The notes below the pieces were generated by a model. The model was given only the letters and a program-made list of their open reading frames with translations, searched no databases and had not been told where the DNA came from. Below, piece by piece: positions 34,393 to 43,749 of a stretch of 64,000 nucleotides of DNA (positions are counted from its first letter, which is position 1; each line of letters begins with the position of its first letter). Source of the stretch: Nocardiopsis sp. FIRDI 009 (GTDB taxonomy: Bacteria > Actinomycetota > Actinomycetes > Streptosporangiales > Streptosporangiaceae); NCBI RefSeq assembly GCF_003386285.1, contig NZ_QPNC01000019.1, forward strand, positions 248,001 to 312,000. The letters run 5' to 3'. The position numbers and the translations under genes are program-made.

Positions 34393-36009
34393 TCAGCGCA
34401 ACCGCGCCCGCCGCATCTTGCCCGAGGCCGTACGCGGCAGCTCCGGAACGAAGTCCACCACCCGCGGCGCGGCGTGCGTCGCGTACCGGCTCCGCACCCA
34501 CTCCTTGAGCTCCTCGGCCAGCTCGTCGGTGCCCTCGTGGTCCGGGGCCAGAACCACCCGGGCCCCGATCACCTGCCCGGCCAACTCGTCGGGGATCGAG
34601 TACACCCCGCACTCCTCCACGGCCGCGTGCTCGTTGAGCACCGCCTCCACCTCGGTGGGGCCGATCCGGTACCCGTGCGACTGGATCGCTCCGTCGTCCC
34701 GGGTGGAGAAGAACAGCCACCCCTTCCGGTCCATGATCCCGGTGTCACCCGTCAGGTAGTAGGCCCGGTCCGGTGTGAACCGCACCTGCGAGGCGCCCTC
34801 GTTGTCCAGGTAGCCCTCGAACCAGGCCAGCGGGCTGCCCGCCAGGTCGATGGCCACCCGCCCGTAGGCGCCCACCGGAGCCGGCTCGTCGGAGATCGCC
34901 TCCAGCACCCGCACGTCCCATCCCGGCAGGGCGGGACCGATCGCGCCCGGCACGATCTCCGCCACGTCCTCACCCGTGTCACCGTTGGGCACGCCCACAC
35001 ACCATCCGAGCTCCGTCTGTCCGTAGTGGTCGCGTACCGGCACCCCGAACACGTCGTTCACCCACTCGATGACGTCGGGGGCCAGCGGCTCCCCGGCGCT
35101 CGACAGGCGCTGCACCATGACCTCCGGGGGTAGCGTCTTGGTCGCCGCGCGCAGCGTCCGGTAGGTGGTGGGGTCGGCGGCCAGGTTGGTGACCCCGAAC
35201 AGTCCCAGGACGTCGAGGGTGAGCTCGGGGTCGAAGAACCCGGCGCGCAGGGCGAGGGAGTTGTGTCCGGCCAGCAGCGGCGAGATCACCCCGTGGTAGA
35301 GGCCGTAGGCGGTGCCGGGGTCGGCGGTGTTCCAGTACACGTCCTCGTCGTCCACCCCCAGCCCGTAGTGGTGGTGGGCGTGCATGGCCGACAGGGCCCG
35401 TACGGGTACGGGCACCCCCCGGGGCGGTCCGACGGGGCCGGAGACGAACAGCAGCGCCAGGTCGCCGGCGCCGCCGACGGCGACCTGCGGCGCCGGGGCG
35501 GTGGCGCGGTCGACGAGCGAGGTGAGGGTGTGGTCGCCCTGGCGCAGGGGCCGGTCCCCGGTGGTGGCCACGCCCCAGCGGGGGGCGGTGGTGTCGGGGA
35601 GGGGGTCGAGTTTGGTGCGGTACTGGTCGTCGCACACGACCAGGCGCGCCTGGGAGTGGGTGAGGCGTTCGGCGATCGCGGAGGGGGCGAAGGAGGGCAG
35701 GAGGGGGACCAGGACGGCTCCGAGGCGCCAGGTGGCCAGGGCGGTGACGGTCAGGTCGATGCCCTTGGGAATGAGGGTGGCGATCCGGTCCCCGCGGGTG
35801 AGGCCGAGGTCGGCGAGTCCCGCGGCCAGGGCGCGGGAGCGTTCGGCGAGTTCGCCGTAGGTGAGGGTGGTGGCTTCGAGGGTGGGGCCGATCTCGGTGG
35901 TGGCCACGGCGTCGGGGTGGTGGCGGTCGCAGAGCAGGTGGGCCACGGAGGTGGTGGGTGTGTCGTAGGTGGCGATCCAGTCCTGTATGCGGTGCGCCGG
36001 GTCGGGCAT
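34393..36009 (-). CDS. AMP-dependent acyl-CoA synthetase/ligase with degenerate P-loop
   Basis: This is a 538-residue member of the adenylate-forming (ANL) family, nearest to medium-chain acyl-CoA synthetases. Recognisable regions are the N-terminal YGELAERSRALAAGL, the A5-like DHYGQTELGW, the A7 motif YYLTGDTGIMDR, the hinge GYRIGPTEVEAVL and the A10 motif RTASGKMRR with catalytic Lys531. The A3 P-loop at 189-199 reads VSGPVGPPRGV where TSGTTGxPKGV is expected, so the Thr/Ser residues and the Lys are missing. Activity may be altered. The ATG at 36009 has GAGGACG upstream. It is divergent from a GNAT-like acyltransferase, and a joint acyl-activation/acyl-transfer role is plausible but unproven. 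Confidence 0.88.
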   Translation of the reverse strand: MPDPAHRIQDWIATYDTPTTSVAHLLCDRHHPDAVATTEIGPTLEATTLTYGELAERSRALAAGLADLGLTRGDRIATLIPKGIDLTVTALATWRLGAVLVPLLPSFAPSAIAERLTHSQARLVVCDDQYRTKLDPLPDTTAPRWGVATTGDRPLRQGDHTLTSLVDRATAPAPQVAVGGAGDLALLFVSGPVGPPRGVPVPVRALSAMHAHHHYGLGVDDEDVYWNTADPGTAYGLYHGVISPLLAGHNSLALRAGFFDPELTLDVLGLFGVTNLAADPTTYRTLRAATKTLPPEVMVQRLSSAGEPLAPDVIEWVNDVFGVPVRDHYGQTELGWCVGVPNGDTGEDVAEIVPGAIGPALPGWDVRVLEAISDEPAPVGAYGRVAIDLAGSPLAWFEGYLDNEGASQVRFTPDRAYYLTGDTGIMDRKGWLFFSTRDDGAIQSHGYRIGPTEVEAVLNEHAAVEECGVYSIPDELAGQVIGARVVLAPDHEGTDELAEELKEWVRSRYATHAAPRVVDFVPELPRTASGKMRRARLR

Positions 36010-36076
36010 CGGTTGTCGTCCTCGTTTTCGGTGTTTTTGTCGTGGTCGGGGATGTACGTCAACACTATGCCCCACT

Positions 36077-36092
36077 GTGAGGCTGGCCTCAC
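36077..36092. promoter_or_regulatory. Perfect palindrome in the AMP-ligase/acyltransferase promoter
   Basis: GTGAGGC (36077-36083) and GCCTCAC (36086-36092) are perfect arms around TG. The site is 67 bp from the ligase start and 28 bp from the acyltransferase start, well placed to control both divergent genes. No regulator gene is adjacent. Confidence 0.55.
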
Positions 36093-36120
36093 TCGACCGT
36101 CGGATGCGGTCTCGGACATG

Positions 36121-37134
36121 ATGGTGCGCATGGATAGCGCGGCTGTGGTGGAGCGGTTCGGTCTGGGCGCGGAGGAGCGGGCGTGGTTGGCGGAGGCCGA
36201 ACGGCTTCCTGAGCCGGGGCGGGCGTTGGAGGTGCCGAAGGACCCGGTGGAGGTGCTGGAGCTGTTCGCGTTGGCGGACGCGGACCGGGACGAGGTGGCC
36301 TCGTTGTGGCCCGACGGTTCCTGGCCCGCGGAGTTGTGGCACCTGGTGGAGTGCATGTACCGGCGGTTGTGCGCGGACGCGGAGTTGCCGCTGGGGGAGT
36401 GGCGGGACTGGCCGACCCTGGTGGGGGCGGAGGATCCGCGGGTGCGGGTGGCGGCACTGTGGGCGTTCGCGGCGTGGGTGCCGGAGCACTTCGAGCGGGG
36501 CGCGGCGAGGGGGATCGACCGGGCGGTGACGGCGCGGACGCTGGCGGACGTGGGTGTGCAGATGGCGCGGTCGCGGCGGATGTTCGGTTGGTTGAGTCTG
36601 GAGACGGCGGCGTGGGTGGCGTCGCAGCTTCGGGGTCGGTTGTTCTGGGTGGGTGGTTTGCAGGTGGAGCCCGCGTTGTTGGGGGATCAGGGCGCGGTGG
36701 AGTGGTATCCGGCGGGGGAGGCGGCCGTGTTGGGGCCGGGGATGGGTGTGGGGGATCCGGCGCTGCGGTTGCACATTCCCACGGGTGGGTTGGATCCGGT
36801 GGCGGTGGACGAGACCTTGGCGGTGGCGCGGGAGTTCGCTCGGGCGCATCTGGGGATGGATCCGGCGGTGGCCACGTGTACGTCGTGGTTGTTGGATCCG
36901 GCGTGGGCCGAGGTGCTGGGGGAGGGGTCCAACATCGTGCGGTTTCAGCGGCGGTTCTCGTTGGTGGGTCGGGGGGTTCCGGGGGAGGCGGACGTGTTCC
37001 GGTTCGTGTTCGGGATGCCTGAGGTGGATGTGTCGGCGGCTCCGCGGGGGACGCGGTTGGAGCGTGCGGTGGTGGAGAGGTTGGAGTCGGGGGGCGCGTG
37101 GTGGGTGCGTACGGGGTGGGTGCCGTTGGTGTGA
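36121..37134 (+). CDS. GNAT-like acyltransferase (NAT_N/GNAT_C type)
   Basis: This 337-residue protein matches, in length and layout, the actinobacterial acyltransferase domain family with an N-terminal helical domain and a C-terminal GNAT fold. Visible marks are a Trp-rich helical part (residues 1-150; ELWHLVECMYRRL), then ALRLHIPTGGLDPVAVDETL, and a terminal strand region where CTSWLLDPAWAEVL precedes NIVRFQRRFSLVG. The acyl donor and acceptor are unknown. Starts at 36118, 36121 or 36130 are possible; no clear Shine-Dalgarno is present, so leaderless translation is possible. It is divergent from the AMP-ligase across a 111-bp gap. Confidence 0.65.
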   Translation: MVRMDSAAVVERFGLGAEERAWLAEAERLPEPGRALEVPKDPVEVLELFALADADRDEVASLWPDGSWPAELWHLVECMYRRLCADAELPLGEWRDWPTLVGAEDPRVRVAALWAFAAWVPEHFERGAARGIDRAVTARTLADVGVQMARSRRMFGWLSLETAAWVASQLRGRLFWVGGLQVEPALLGDQGAVEWYPAGEAAVLGPGMGVGDPALRLHIPTGGLDPVAVDETLAVAREFARAHLGMDPAVATCTSWLLDPAWAEVLGEGSNIVRFQRRFSLVGRGVPGEADVFRFVFGMPEVDVSAAPRGTRLERAVVERLESGGAWWVRTGWVPLV

Positions 37135-37355
37135 GTGCGGGGGCAGGGGGTTCGTTCCGGGGGGACGGGCCCCTTCGTCGTGTGCGGTGGGGTGGGTTGG
37201 ATCGCCATGAGGGCTCGGGGGTCGTCGCCGATGTCGGCGGGGCGCCCGGGTGTGTGCGTGCCGCCCCCTTGGGGGTTGGTGTCGGGGGCGGCTGGGGGTG
37301 GGGTGTCGGGTCGTTGAATTCGGTGGGGTGAGGGGCCGCTCATGTTTTACTTGAC

Positions 37356-37369
37356 ATAATGTGCATTAT
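37356..37369. promoter_or_regulatory. AT-rich palindrome ATAATG-TG-CATTAT
   Basis: ATAATGTGCATTAT is a perfect inverted repeat with a 2-base centre. It directly follows TTGACA (37351-37356), a perfect -35 hexamer, so it may be an operator covering a promoter on the + strand. In this GC-rich DNA such a run is rare. Confidence 0.55.
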
Positions 37370-37773
37370 CGGCGTTGTTGGGATCCCTTGTGGGGTAGGG
37401 GTTGTGGGGTGTGTCGTCGGTGGGTGCGGGGCGTTCGGGATGAGGGGCTGGAGGGTGGCGTGCTCGCGTGGGTGGGGTCACCGGCGAGGGCGGGGTGGTC
37501 TTCGGGTGTCGGCGTCGGTCTGGGGTTCGTCGGTACGTGCGTGTGCGGTGGAGGTTGGCGGTGTTGGTATGGGCTCGCCGAGGGTGTTGACGGTCTGACG
37601 GCGGTGTCCGCGGTGTGGGATGCGGTGTCCGTTCGGGGCCGGTGTCGCGACGGCCTTCGCGCGTCGGTGTCGGGGTGGCCGGTGGGTCGCTGGCGGGTGG
37701 TGTCCCCCGGTGGGGTCGGGTGCGGGGTGTTCCGCCTCCTGTCGCGGGGGCTCCCCTTCCGCTCCATGTTTGA

Positions 37774-37793
37774 TGCATAAATGATGTTATGCA
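37774..37793. promoter_or_regulatory. AT-rich palindrome TGCATAA-N6-TTATGCA
   Basis: TGCATAA (37774-37780) and TTATGCA (37787-37793) are perfect arms around ATGATG. The arms resemble the half TGCATTA of the palindrome at 37356, so the same regulator might bind both. Confidence 0.5.
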
Positions 37794-38054
37794 GCTTTTT
37801 GTGACTCTTTGTAGCTGTGTGCGTGTTTCGTGGTGGTTGGTTGTGTGGGGTTCGCCGCGGCCCCGGGGGTCTTCCGGGGGCGGCGGGGTCGTCCTGGCCC
37901 TGGCCGTCCGGGGCGCTGGGGGCGCCTCTCCCCCGCCCCGTGGTGATCGGCCCCCTCTCCCCCGGCGTGCCGGTCCGCCGGCCTCGACCGTGCGCGGTGG
38001 TTGGCCGCGCACCCCTCCCCCGTCGAAACGTCCTTTGCTTCGCCGTTCCTTGTC

Positions 38055-38063
38055 GTGAACGCG
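38055..38063 (+). promoter_or_regulatory. Rex-like half site upstream of phosphoketolase
   Basis: GTGAACGCG equals the left half of the Rex operator TGTGAACGCGTTCACA, followed by AATTGTCA where TTCACA is expected. It is 178 bp upstream of the phosphoketolase start. Redox control of this fermentative branch would make sense, but the right half is poor. Confidence 0.3.
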
Positions 38064-38240
38064 AATTGTCATTGAAAAGTCACTCGGGGTGTTTGTCTGG
38101 TCGGTCTCCCCCGCTCCGGCACGTCGTCTGGAGCGTGGGGCGGGGCTGCGGCTACGGTGGCCACGGACCCGACTCCCTCCCGCCACCCGGGCCGCCTCCC
38201 CCCGCCGAAGCGACGGACGACACCCGCGGGAGGACCGCGC

Positions 38241-40592
38241 ATGGCCATCGATGACGACGAACTCGCCCGTGTGGACGCCTACTGGCGCGCCGCGAACTAT
38301 CTGTCGGTCGGCCAGATCTACCTGCTCGACAACCCGCTCCTGCGCCAGGATCTGCGCCCCGAGCACGTCAAACCCCGTCTGTTGGGGCACTGGGGCACCA
38401 CCCCCGGTCTCAACTTCTGCTACGCCCACCTGAACCGGGTGATCACCGCGCGCGACGTGAACATGATGTACGTGCTGGGTCCCGGGCACGGCGGACCGGC
38501 GGCGCTGGCCAACGCGTGGTTGGAAGGCACCTACAGCGAGGTGTACCGGCACGTGACCCGGGACGAGGAGGGGATGCGGCGGTTGTTCCGCCAGTTCTCC
38601 TTCCCCGGTGGTGTGCCCAGCCACGTGGCTCCCGAGACGCCGGGGTCGATCCACGAGGGTGGTGAGCTGGGATATTCGCTGGCGCACGCGCACGGCGCGG
38701 CCTTCGACAACCCCGACCTGGTGGTGGCGTGTGTGGTGGGCGACGGGGAGGCCGAGACCGGCCCGTTGGCGGCCGGTTGGCGCGCCACCTCGTTCCTGGA
38801 CCCGGTGCGCGATGGCGCGGTGCTGCCGATCCTGCACCTGAACGGGTACAAGATCGCCAATCCGACGGTGTTGGCGCGGGTGTCCGAGGCGGAGCTGGTC
38901 GCCTTCCTGGAGGGGTTGGGTTACCGGCCGATGCTGGTGAGCGGTGAGGAGCCGGAGGAGATGCACCGGCGGATGGCCCGGGTGTTGGACGAGGCGATGG
39001 ACGTGATCGCCGACATCCAGCGCACGGTGCGGTCCGGCGGCGGTGTGCCCGGGCGTCCGGTGTGGCCGGTGGTGGTGTTGCGCTCTCCCAAGGGGTGGAC
39101 GGGGCCCCGGGAGGTCGACGGGGTTCCGGTGGAGGGGACATGGCGTTCCCATCAGGTGCCGTTGGCCCGGGTGCGTCAGGACGGTGAGCATCTGCGGTTG
39201 TTGGAGCGGTGGATGCGGTCGTATCGGCCCGAGGAGTTGTTCGACGACGCGGGGGCGCCGGTGGAGGCGGTGCGGTCGGTGGCGCCGTCGGGTGGGCGGC
39301 GGATGAGCGCCAATCCGCACGCCAACGGCGGGGTGTTGCTGCGGGACCTGGTGCTGCCGGATTTTCGTGACTACGCGGTCGACGCCGGTGGGCATGGTGT
39401 GCGGGTGAGCGAGGCCACTCGGGTGCTGGGTGGCTATCTGCGTGACGTGGTGCGGGCCAATCCGGACACGTTCCGGTTGATGGGGCCGGACGAGACCGTC
39501 TCGAACCGGTTGTCGGCGGTGTTCGAGGCGTCGGATCGGGTGTGGGAGGAGGAGGTGTTGGACACCGACGAGCATCTGGGTCGGCACGGGCGGGTGTTGG
39601 AGGTGCTCAGTGAGCATCTGTGCCAGGGGTGGTTGGAGGGGTATCTGCTGACCGGTCGGCACGGGTTGTTCAACTGCTACGAGGCGTTCGTGCACATCGT
39701 GGACTCGATGTTCAACCAGCACGCCAAGTGGTTGAAGGTGGCGCGGGAGTTGCCGTGGCGTCGGTCGATCGCGTCGCTGAACTATCTGTTGACGTCGCAT
39801 GTGTGGCGGCAGGACCACAACGGGTTCACCCATCAGGATCCGGGGTTCTTGGACGTGGTGTTGAACAAGCCGGCGCCGTTGGTGCGGGTGTACCTGCCGC
39901 CGGACGCCAACACGCTGTTGTGGGTGGTCGACCGCTGTCTGCGGTCGCGGGACCGGGTGAACGTGGTGGTGGCGGGTAAGCAGCCCGAGCCGGTGTACCT
40001 GTCGATGGAGGAGGCGGTCGCGCACTGCGCGCGGGGTGTGGGGATCTGGGAGTGGGCCAGTACCGAGGGGGGTGCGGACCCGGATGTGGTGTTGGCGTGT
40101 GCGGGGGACGTGCCGACGTTGGAGACGCTGGCGGCGGTGGATCTGTTGCGGGAGTCGTTTCCCGATCTGCGGGTGCGGGTGGTGAACGTGGTGGATCTGA
40201 TGCGGTTGATGCCTGAGTACGTGTATTCGCATGGGTTGTCGGACGCTGAGTACGAGGCGTTGTTCACCACCGACCGGCCGGTGATCTTCGCGTTCCACGG
40301 CTATCCGTGGCTGGTGCACCGGTTGACCTACCGCAGGCGGGGTCACGAGAACCTGCATGTGCGCGGGTACCGGGAGGAGGGCACCACGACCACGCCGTTC
40401 GACATGGTGATGCTCAACGACCTGGACCGGTACCACCTGGTGATCGACGTGATCGACCGGGTTCCGGGGTTGGCGGGGCGCGCGGCGCACGTGCGGCAGC
40501 GGATGGTGGACGCGCGGTCGCGGGATCGGGCCCACACGCGCGAGTTCGGGGAGGATCCGGCGCGGATCCGGGATTGGACGTGGCCGTACTGA
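38241..40592 (+). CDS. xfp: Xylulose-5-phosphate/fructose-6-phosphate phosphoketolase
   Basis: This is a 783-residue thiamine-diphosphate enzyme that splits xylulose-5-P (and often fructose-6-P) with phosphate to give acetyl phosphate and an aldose phosphate. The start region [20 protein letters not shown], the GPGHGGPA motif, the ThDP site [13 protein letters not shown] with [11 protein letters not shown], and [19 protein letters not shown] are all family hallmarks. Length is normal. GGGAGGACC precedes the ATG at 38241. Its stop codon overlaps the acetate kinase start by one base (TGATG), so the operon converts sugar phosphates through acetyl phosphate to acetate and ATP. Confidence 0.97.
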   Translation: MAIDDDELARVDAYWRAANYLSVGQIYLLDNPLLRQDLRPEHVKPRLLGHWGTTPGLNFCYAHLNRVITARDVNMMYVLGPGHGGPAALANAWLEGTYSEVYRHVTRDEEGMRRLFRQFSFPGGVPSHVAPETPGSIHEGGELGYSLAHAHGAAFDNPDLVVACVVGDGEAETGPLAAGWRATSFLDPVRDGAVLPILHLNGYKIANPTVLARVSEAELVAFLEGLGYRPMLVSGEEPEEMHRRMARVLDEAMDVIADIQRTVRSGGGVPGRPVWPVVVLRSPKGWTGPREVDGVPVEGTWRSHQVPLARVRQDGEHLRLLERWMRSYRPEELFDDAGAPVEAVRSVAPSGGRRMSANPHANGGVLLRDLVLPDFRDYAVDAGGHGVRVSEATRVLGGYLRDVVRANPDTFRLMGPDETVSNRLSAVFEASDRVWEEEVLDTDEHLGRHGRVLEVLSEHLCQGWLEGYLLTGRHGLFNCYEAFVHIVDSMFNQHAKWLKVARELPWRRSIASLNYLLTSHVWRQDHNGFTHQDPGFLDVVLNKPAPLVRVYLPPDANTLLWVVDRCLRSRDRVNVVVAGKQPEPVYLSMEEAVAHCARGVGIWEWASTEGGADPDVVLACAGDVPTLETLAAVDLLRESFPDLRVRVVNVVDLMRLMPEYVYSHGLSDAEYEALFTTDRPVIFAFHGYPWLVHRLTYRRRGHENLHVRGYREEGTTTTPFDMVMLNDLDRYHLVIDVIDRVPGLAGRAAHVRQRMVDARSRDRAHTREFGEDPARIRDWTWPY

Positions 40593-41662
40593 TGCGGGTG
40601 TTGGCGGTCAACGCGGGGTCGAGCAGTCTGAAGCTGAGTGTGGTGGAGGGTGCGGCGCCGGTGGCGGAGGTGTCGGTTCCGGCTGATCGTGGTGTGTGGG
40701 AGCGGGCCGCGGTGGAGGAGGCGTTGGCCGGGCTGCCCGAGGTCGGGGCGGTGGGGCACCGGGTGGTGCACGGGGGGCGGGAGTTCGTGGCGCCGGTGCG
40801 GTTGGAGGCCGGTGTGGTGGAGCGGTTGCGGGCCTTGGCGGGGTTGGCGCCGTTGCACCAGCCCGCGTCGTTGGCGGGGATCGAGGTGGTGGGTCGGGCG
40901 CTGCCCGGGGTCGCGGCGGTGGCGTGTTTCGACACGGCCTTCCACGCGGATCTGCCCGAGGAGGCGGCGCGGTACGCGGTGCCGGAGCGGTGGTGGCGGG
41001 AGTGGGGGGTGCGCCGGTACGGGTTCCACGGGTTGTCGCACGCCTATGCGTCGCGGCGGGCGGTGGAGTGGACCGGTGGTGAGCGGGTGGTGGTGGCGCA
41101 TCTGGGGTCGGGGGCGTCGTTGTCGGCGGTGCTGCGGGGGCGGTGTGTGGACACCACGATGGGGTTCACGCCGTTGGAGGGGCTGGTGATGGCGACGCGG
41201 TCGGGGACGGTGGATCCGGGGTTGGTGGTGTGGTTGCAGGAGTGGGCGGGGTTGTCGGCGGGGCAGGTGCGTGAGGCGTTGGAGGAGCGGTCGGGGTTGG
41301 TGGGGTTGGCTGGGACGGCGGATATGCGTGAGGTGGTGGAGCGGCGGGACGCGGCGGCGGTGTTGGCGTTGGGGGTGTACGTGCATCGGTTGCGCGCGGG
41401 GGTGGCGGCGATGGCGGCGGCGATGGGTGGGGTGGACACGCTGGTGTTCACCGGTGGTGTGGGTGAGAACGCGGCGGTGGTGCGTGGGGAGGCCGCGCGG
41501 GGGTTGGGTTTTTTGGGGGTGGAGGTGGATCCGGTGGTGAACGCGGGTGTGCGGGGTGAGGGTGAGGTGGGTGTGCCGGGGGCGTCGGTGCGGTCGTTGG
41601 TGGTGCGTGCTCGGGAGGATGTGGAGATCGCGCGGGGTGTGCGTGGGGTGCTCGGTGGTTGA
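40592..41662 (+). CDS. ackA: Acetate kinase
   Basis: This is a 356-residue acetate kinase (acetokinase family, ASKHA fold), which converts acetyl phosphate and ADP to acetate and ATP. Motifs are NAGSSSLKLS at the N-terminus, GHRVVHGG, FDTAFHADLP, RRYGFHGLSHAY, TRSGTVDPG and FTGGVGENAAVVR. It is about 40 residues shorter than typical enzymes, mostly from a short segment after the first strand, and all catalytic stretches remain. It is coupled to phosphoketolase by a one-base overlap. No phosphotransacetylase gene is here, consistent with acetyl phosphate coming from the phosphoketolase. Confidence 0.96.
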   Translation: MRVLAVNAGSSSLKLSVVEGAAPVAEVSVPADRGVWERAAVEEALAGLPEVGAVGHRVVHGGREFVAPVRLEAGVVERLRALAGLAPLHQPASLAGIEVVGRALPGVAAVACFDTAFHADLPEEAARYAVPERWWREWGVRRYGFHGLSHAYASRRAVEWTGGERVVVAHLGSGASLSAVLRGRCVDTTMGFTPLEGLVMATRSGTVDPGLVVWLQEWAGLSAGQVREALEERSGLVGLAGTADMREVVERRDAAAVLALGVYVHRLRAGVAAMAAAMGGVDTLVFTGGVGENAAVVRGEAARGLGFLGVEVDPVVNAGVRGEGEVGVPGASVRSLVVRAREDVEIARGVRGVLGG

Positions 41663-41901
41663 GGGGTGGTCTGACCCGTCGTCGGTTCGGGGTGTGGGTG
41701 GGGTGTCGGCGGGGCCGTAGGCGGGTGCTCGGGCGTGGGTCGTGGGGAGCCTCGTGCGGTGTTCGGGGGTCGGTGTGGCGGGGCGGTGGCCGGTGGGCCG
41801 CCGCCCCGCGGTGTGTGGGTGGCTCCCCTCCCCCGGTGTGGGTGGTGGGTTCGGGTGGGTTGGGGTGTGGGGGTGGGGCGGAGTCGGGGATGCTGTTGTG
41901 C

Positions 41902-42897
41902 ATGAGCGGTGAACTGGCGGGTCTGGGGGCCCTGGAGGCGGTGGAGCGGTACCTGGTGGCGCGGGGGGCGGCCAAGCCGTCTCCGCACACGGTGGCGGCC
42001 TACCGGCGTGATCTGCGCGGGGTGCTGGGGTGTGTGGCGCGTACGTGTGGGTGTGATGTGGGTGAGGTGGCGTTGGCGGGGTTGGAGGCGGGGGTGTTGC
42101 GGGCGGGGTTCGCGGAGTTCGCGGCGGAGCGGGCGGCCTCCAGTGTGGTGCGGGCGTGGTCGACGTGGAACGGGTTCTTCGATTTCTGGGTGGCGGAGGG
42201 GGTGGTGGCGGGCAATCCGATGTCGGCGGTGCCGCGGCCGCGGGTGCGGCCCTCGGGGCCCAAGCCGTTGATGGGTGAGGACACCCCGGAGCGGTTGTTG
42301 GAGGCGTTGGCGCGGGGGGCGCGTCGGGCGCGGGATCCGTGGCCGGAGCGGGATCTGGCGGTGTTGGCGTTGGCGTTGCTGACGGGGATGCGGTCGGCGG
42401 AGATGTTGGCGCTTCGGGTGGAGTCGGTGGGTGGTCGTGCGGGTGAGCGGCGGATCCGGGTGGTGGGCAAGGGGGGTGGTGAGCGGGTGCTGCCGATCGA
42501 GGCGCCGTTGGAGGCGTTGTTGGAGGCGTATCTGGCGTCGCGGCGGGAGCGGTTCGGTGCGGTGCGGGGGGCGGATCCGTTGTTGGTGGACAACCGGGGG
42601 CGGGGACTGCGTCGGGGTGGGTTGCAGTACCTGGTGCGGCAGTGTTACCGGCACGCGGGGGTGCATGACCGGGTGGCGCGGGGGACGTTGGTGCACGCGC
42701 TCAGGCACACGTTCGCGACGCGGTTGGCCGAGGACGGGGCGTCGGTGAGCGAGATCATGCATCTGTTGGGACATGCGTCGGTGGCGTCGTCGCAGGCCTA
42801 CATCGAGGTGACGGCGCGGGCGCAGCGGGAGGCGGCGGGATCGAACCGGACCTATGGGGTGGTGCGCAGGTTGGTGGGTGAGCGCGGGCAGGGGTGA
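41902..42897 (+). CDS. XerC/XerD-like tyrosine recombinase
   Basis: This is a 331-residue recombinase with a SAM-like N-terminal domain (to about 115) and a complete catalytic set: Arg164 (TGMRSAEM), Lys190, His265 and Arg268 (HALRHT), His291 (LLGHAS) and Tyr300 (SSQAYI). The size and the HALRHTFATRL and LGHASVASSQAYI patterns are Xer-like, not phage-like, so chromosome or plasmid dimer resolution is possible. The genome may carry another xerC/xerD copy, and context gives no dif site. ATG at 41902 was chosen; an ATG at 41890 adds four residues. It lies between acetate kinase and exonuclease III genes. Confidence 0.88.
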   Translation: MSGELAGLGALEAVERYLVARGAAKPSPHTVAAYRRDLRGVLGCVARTCGCDVGEVALAGLEAGVLRAGFAEFAAERAASSVVRAWSTWNGFFDFWVAEGVVAGNPMSAVPRPRVRPSGPKPLMGEDTPERLLEALARGARRARDPWPERDLAVLALALLTGMRSAEMLALRVESVGGRAGERRIRVVGKGGGERVLPIEAPLEALLEAYLASRRERFGAVRGADPLLVDNRGRGLRRGGLQYLVRQCYRHAGVHDRVARGTLVHALRHTFATRLAEDGASVSEIMHLLGHASVASSQAYIEVTARAQREAAGSNRTYGVVRRLVGERGQG

Positions 42898-42916
42898 GTG
42901 CGGGGGTGGTTACTCT

Positions 42917-43738
42917 GTGCCTGTGAAGAACGGTTTCGAGGTGTCCACGGTCAATGTCAACGGTCTGCGTGCCGCGGCGAGGAAGGATCCGGGGTTCCTG
43001 GGGTGGTTGTCGGCCACCGGTGCGGACGTGGTGTGTCTTCAGGAGACGCGGGCGGAGAGGGATCAGTTGGCGGCGGAGGTGGTCGCGCCCCCGGGGTGGC
43101 ATGTGGTGTTGGCTCCGGCGGCGGCGAAGGGCCGTGCGGGGGTGGCGGTGTATTCGCGGGTGGAGCCGGAGGGGACCCGGGTGGGTTTCGGTGCGGCGGA
43201 GTTCGAGGACTCGGGTCGGTATGTGGAGGTGGATCTGGGTCCGGTGACGGTGGCGAGTCTGTACCTGCCGTCGGGGGATGTGGGCACGCCTCGGCAGGAG
43301 GAGAAGGAGCGGTTCATGGAGGCGTTCCTGCCCTATCTGGTCAAGCGGCGGGAGGAGGTGGAGTCCCGGGGGCGTGAGCTGCTGGTGTGCGGTGACTGGA
43401 ACATCGCGCATCGGGAGGCGGACCTGAGGAACTGGCGGGCCAACCGGAGGAGTTCGGGGTTCCTGCCGCATGAGCGGGCGTGGATGTCGCGGGTGTTCGA
43501 CGAGGCGGGGTATGTGGACGTCATGCGGTCGTTGATGCCGGATCGGGAGGGGCCGTACTCGTGGTGGACGTATCGGGGGCGGGCCTTCGACAACGACGCG
43601 GGGTGGCGGATCGACTATCAGGTGGCGACGCCGGGGTTGGCGGCGCGGGCGGAGTGGGCGCGTGTGGAGCGGGCGGCTGAGCACGCGCAGCGGTGGTCGG
43701 ACCACGCGCCGGTGACGGTGCGGTACCGGACGCGATAG
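42917..43738 (+). CDS. xthA: Exodeoxyribonuclease III (AP endonuclease)
   Basis: This is a 273-residue EEP-fold nuclease. Motifs in order are STVNVNGLRAAARK, VVCLQETRAE (catalytic Glu), RYVEVDLG, ASLYLPSGDVG, CGDWNIAHREADL (Asp-Asn pair), FDNDAGWRIDYQVA and WSDHAPVTVRY (terminal Asp-His). It repairs abasic sites and degrades 3' ends in base-excision repair. Two GTGs (42917 and 42923) can start it. It follows the recombinase by 19 bp and precedes a hydrolase by 11 bp, so the three may form an operon. Confidence 0.95.
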   Translation: MPVKNGFEVSTVNVNGLRAAARKDPGFLGWLSATGADVVCLQETRAERDQLAAEVVAPPGWHVVLAPAAAKGRAGVAVYSRVEPEGTRVGFGAAEFEDSGRYVEVDLGPVTVASLYLPSGDVGTPRQEEKERFMEAFLPYLVKRREEVESRGRELLVCGDWNIAHREADLRNWRANRRSSGFLPHERAWMSRVFDEAGYVDVMRSLMPDREGPYSWWTYRGRAFDNDAGWRIDYQVATPGLAARAEWARVERAAEHAQRWSDHAPVTVRYRTR

Positions 43739-43749
43739 GAGGAGGGGTT

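Larger units (their letters stand above)
37138..38240. other. 1.1-kb stretch without a credible gene, upstream of phosphoketolase
   Basis: Open frames exist on both strands but all are Arg/Pro/Gly-rich with no domain and no consistent codon bias, so I call no gene. The stretch contains two AT-rich palindromes (37356-37369 and 37774-37793) about 400 bp apart, bracketing a strongly G/T-biased segment. It also contains a Rex-like half site at 38055-38063. It could hold a long leader, an untranslated RNA or decayed sequence. Confidence 0.5.

Noticed and set aside
34393-36009. Reading the AMP-ligase as a nonribosomal peptide adenylation domain
   Set aside because: There is no carrier or condensation domain, and the N-terminal and hinge motifs fit stand-alone acyl-CoA synthetases.
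37347-40535. A very long open frame (about 1,060 codons) on the minus strand opposite the phosphoketolase gene
   Set aside because: Its translation is His/Pro/Arg-rich low-complexity sequence with no domain. It is the mirror of a well-supported gene in G-rich codons.
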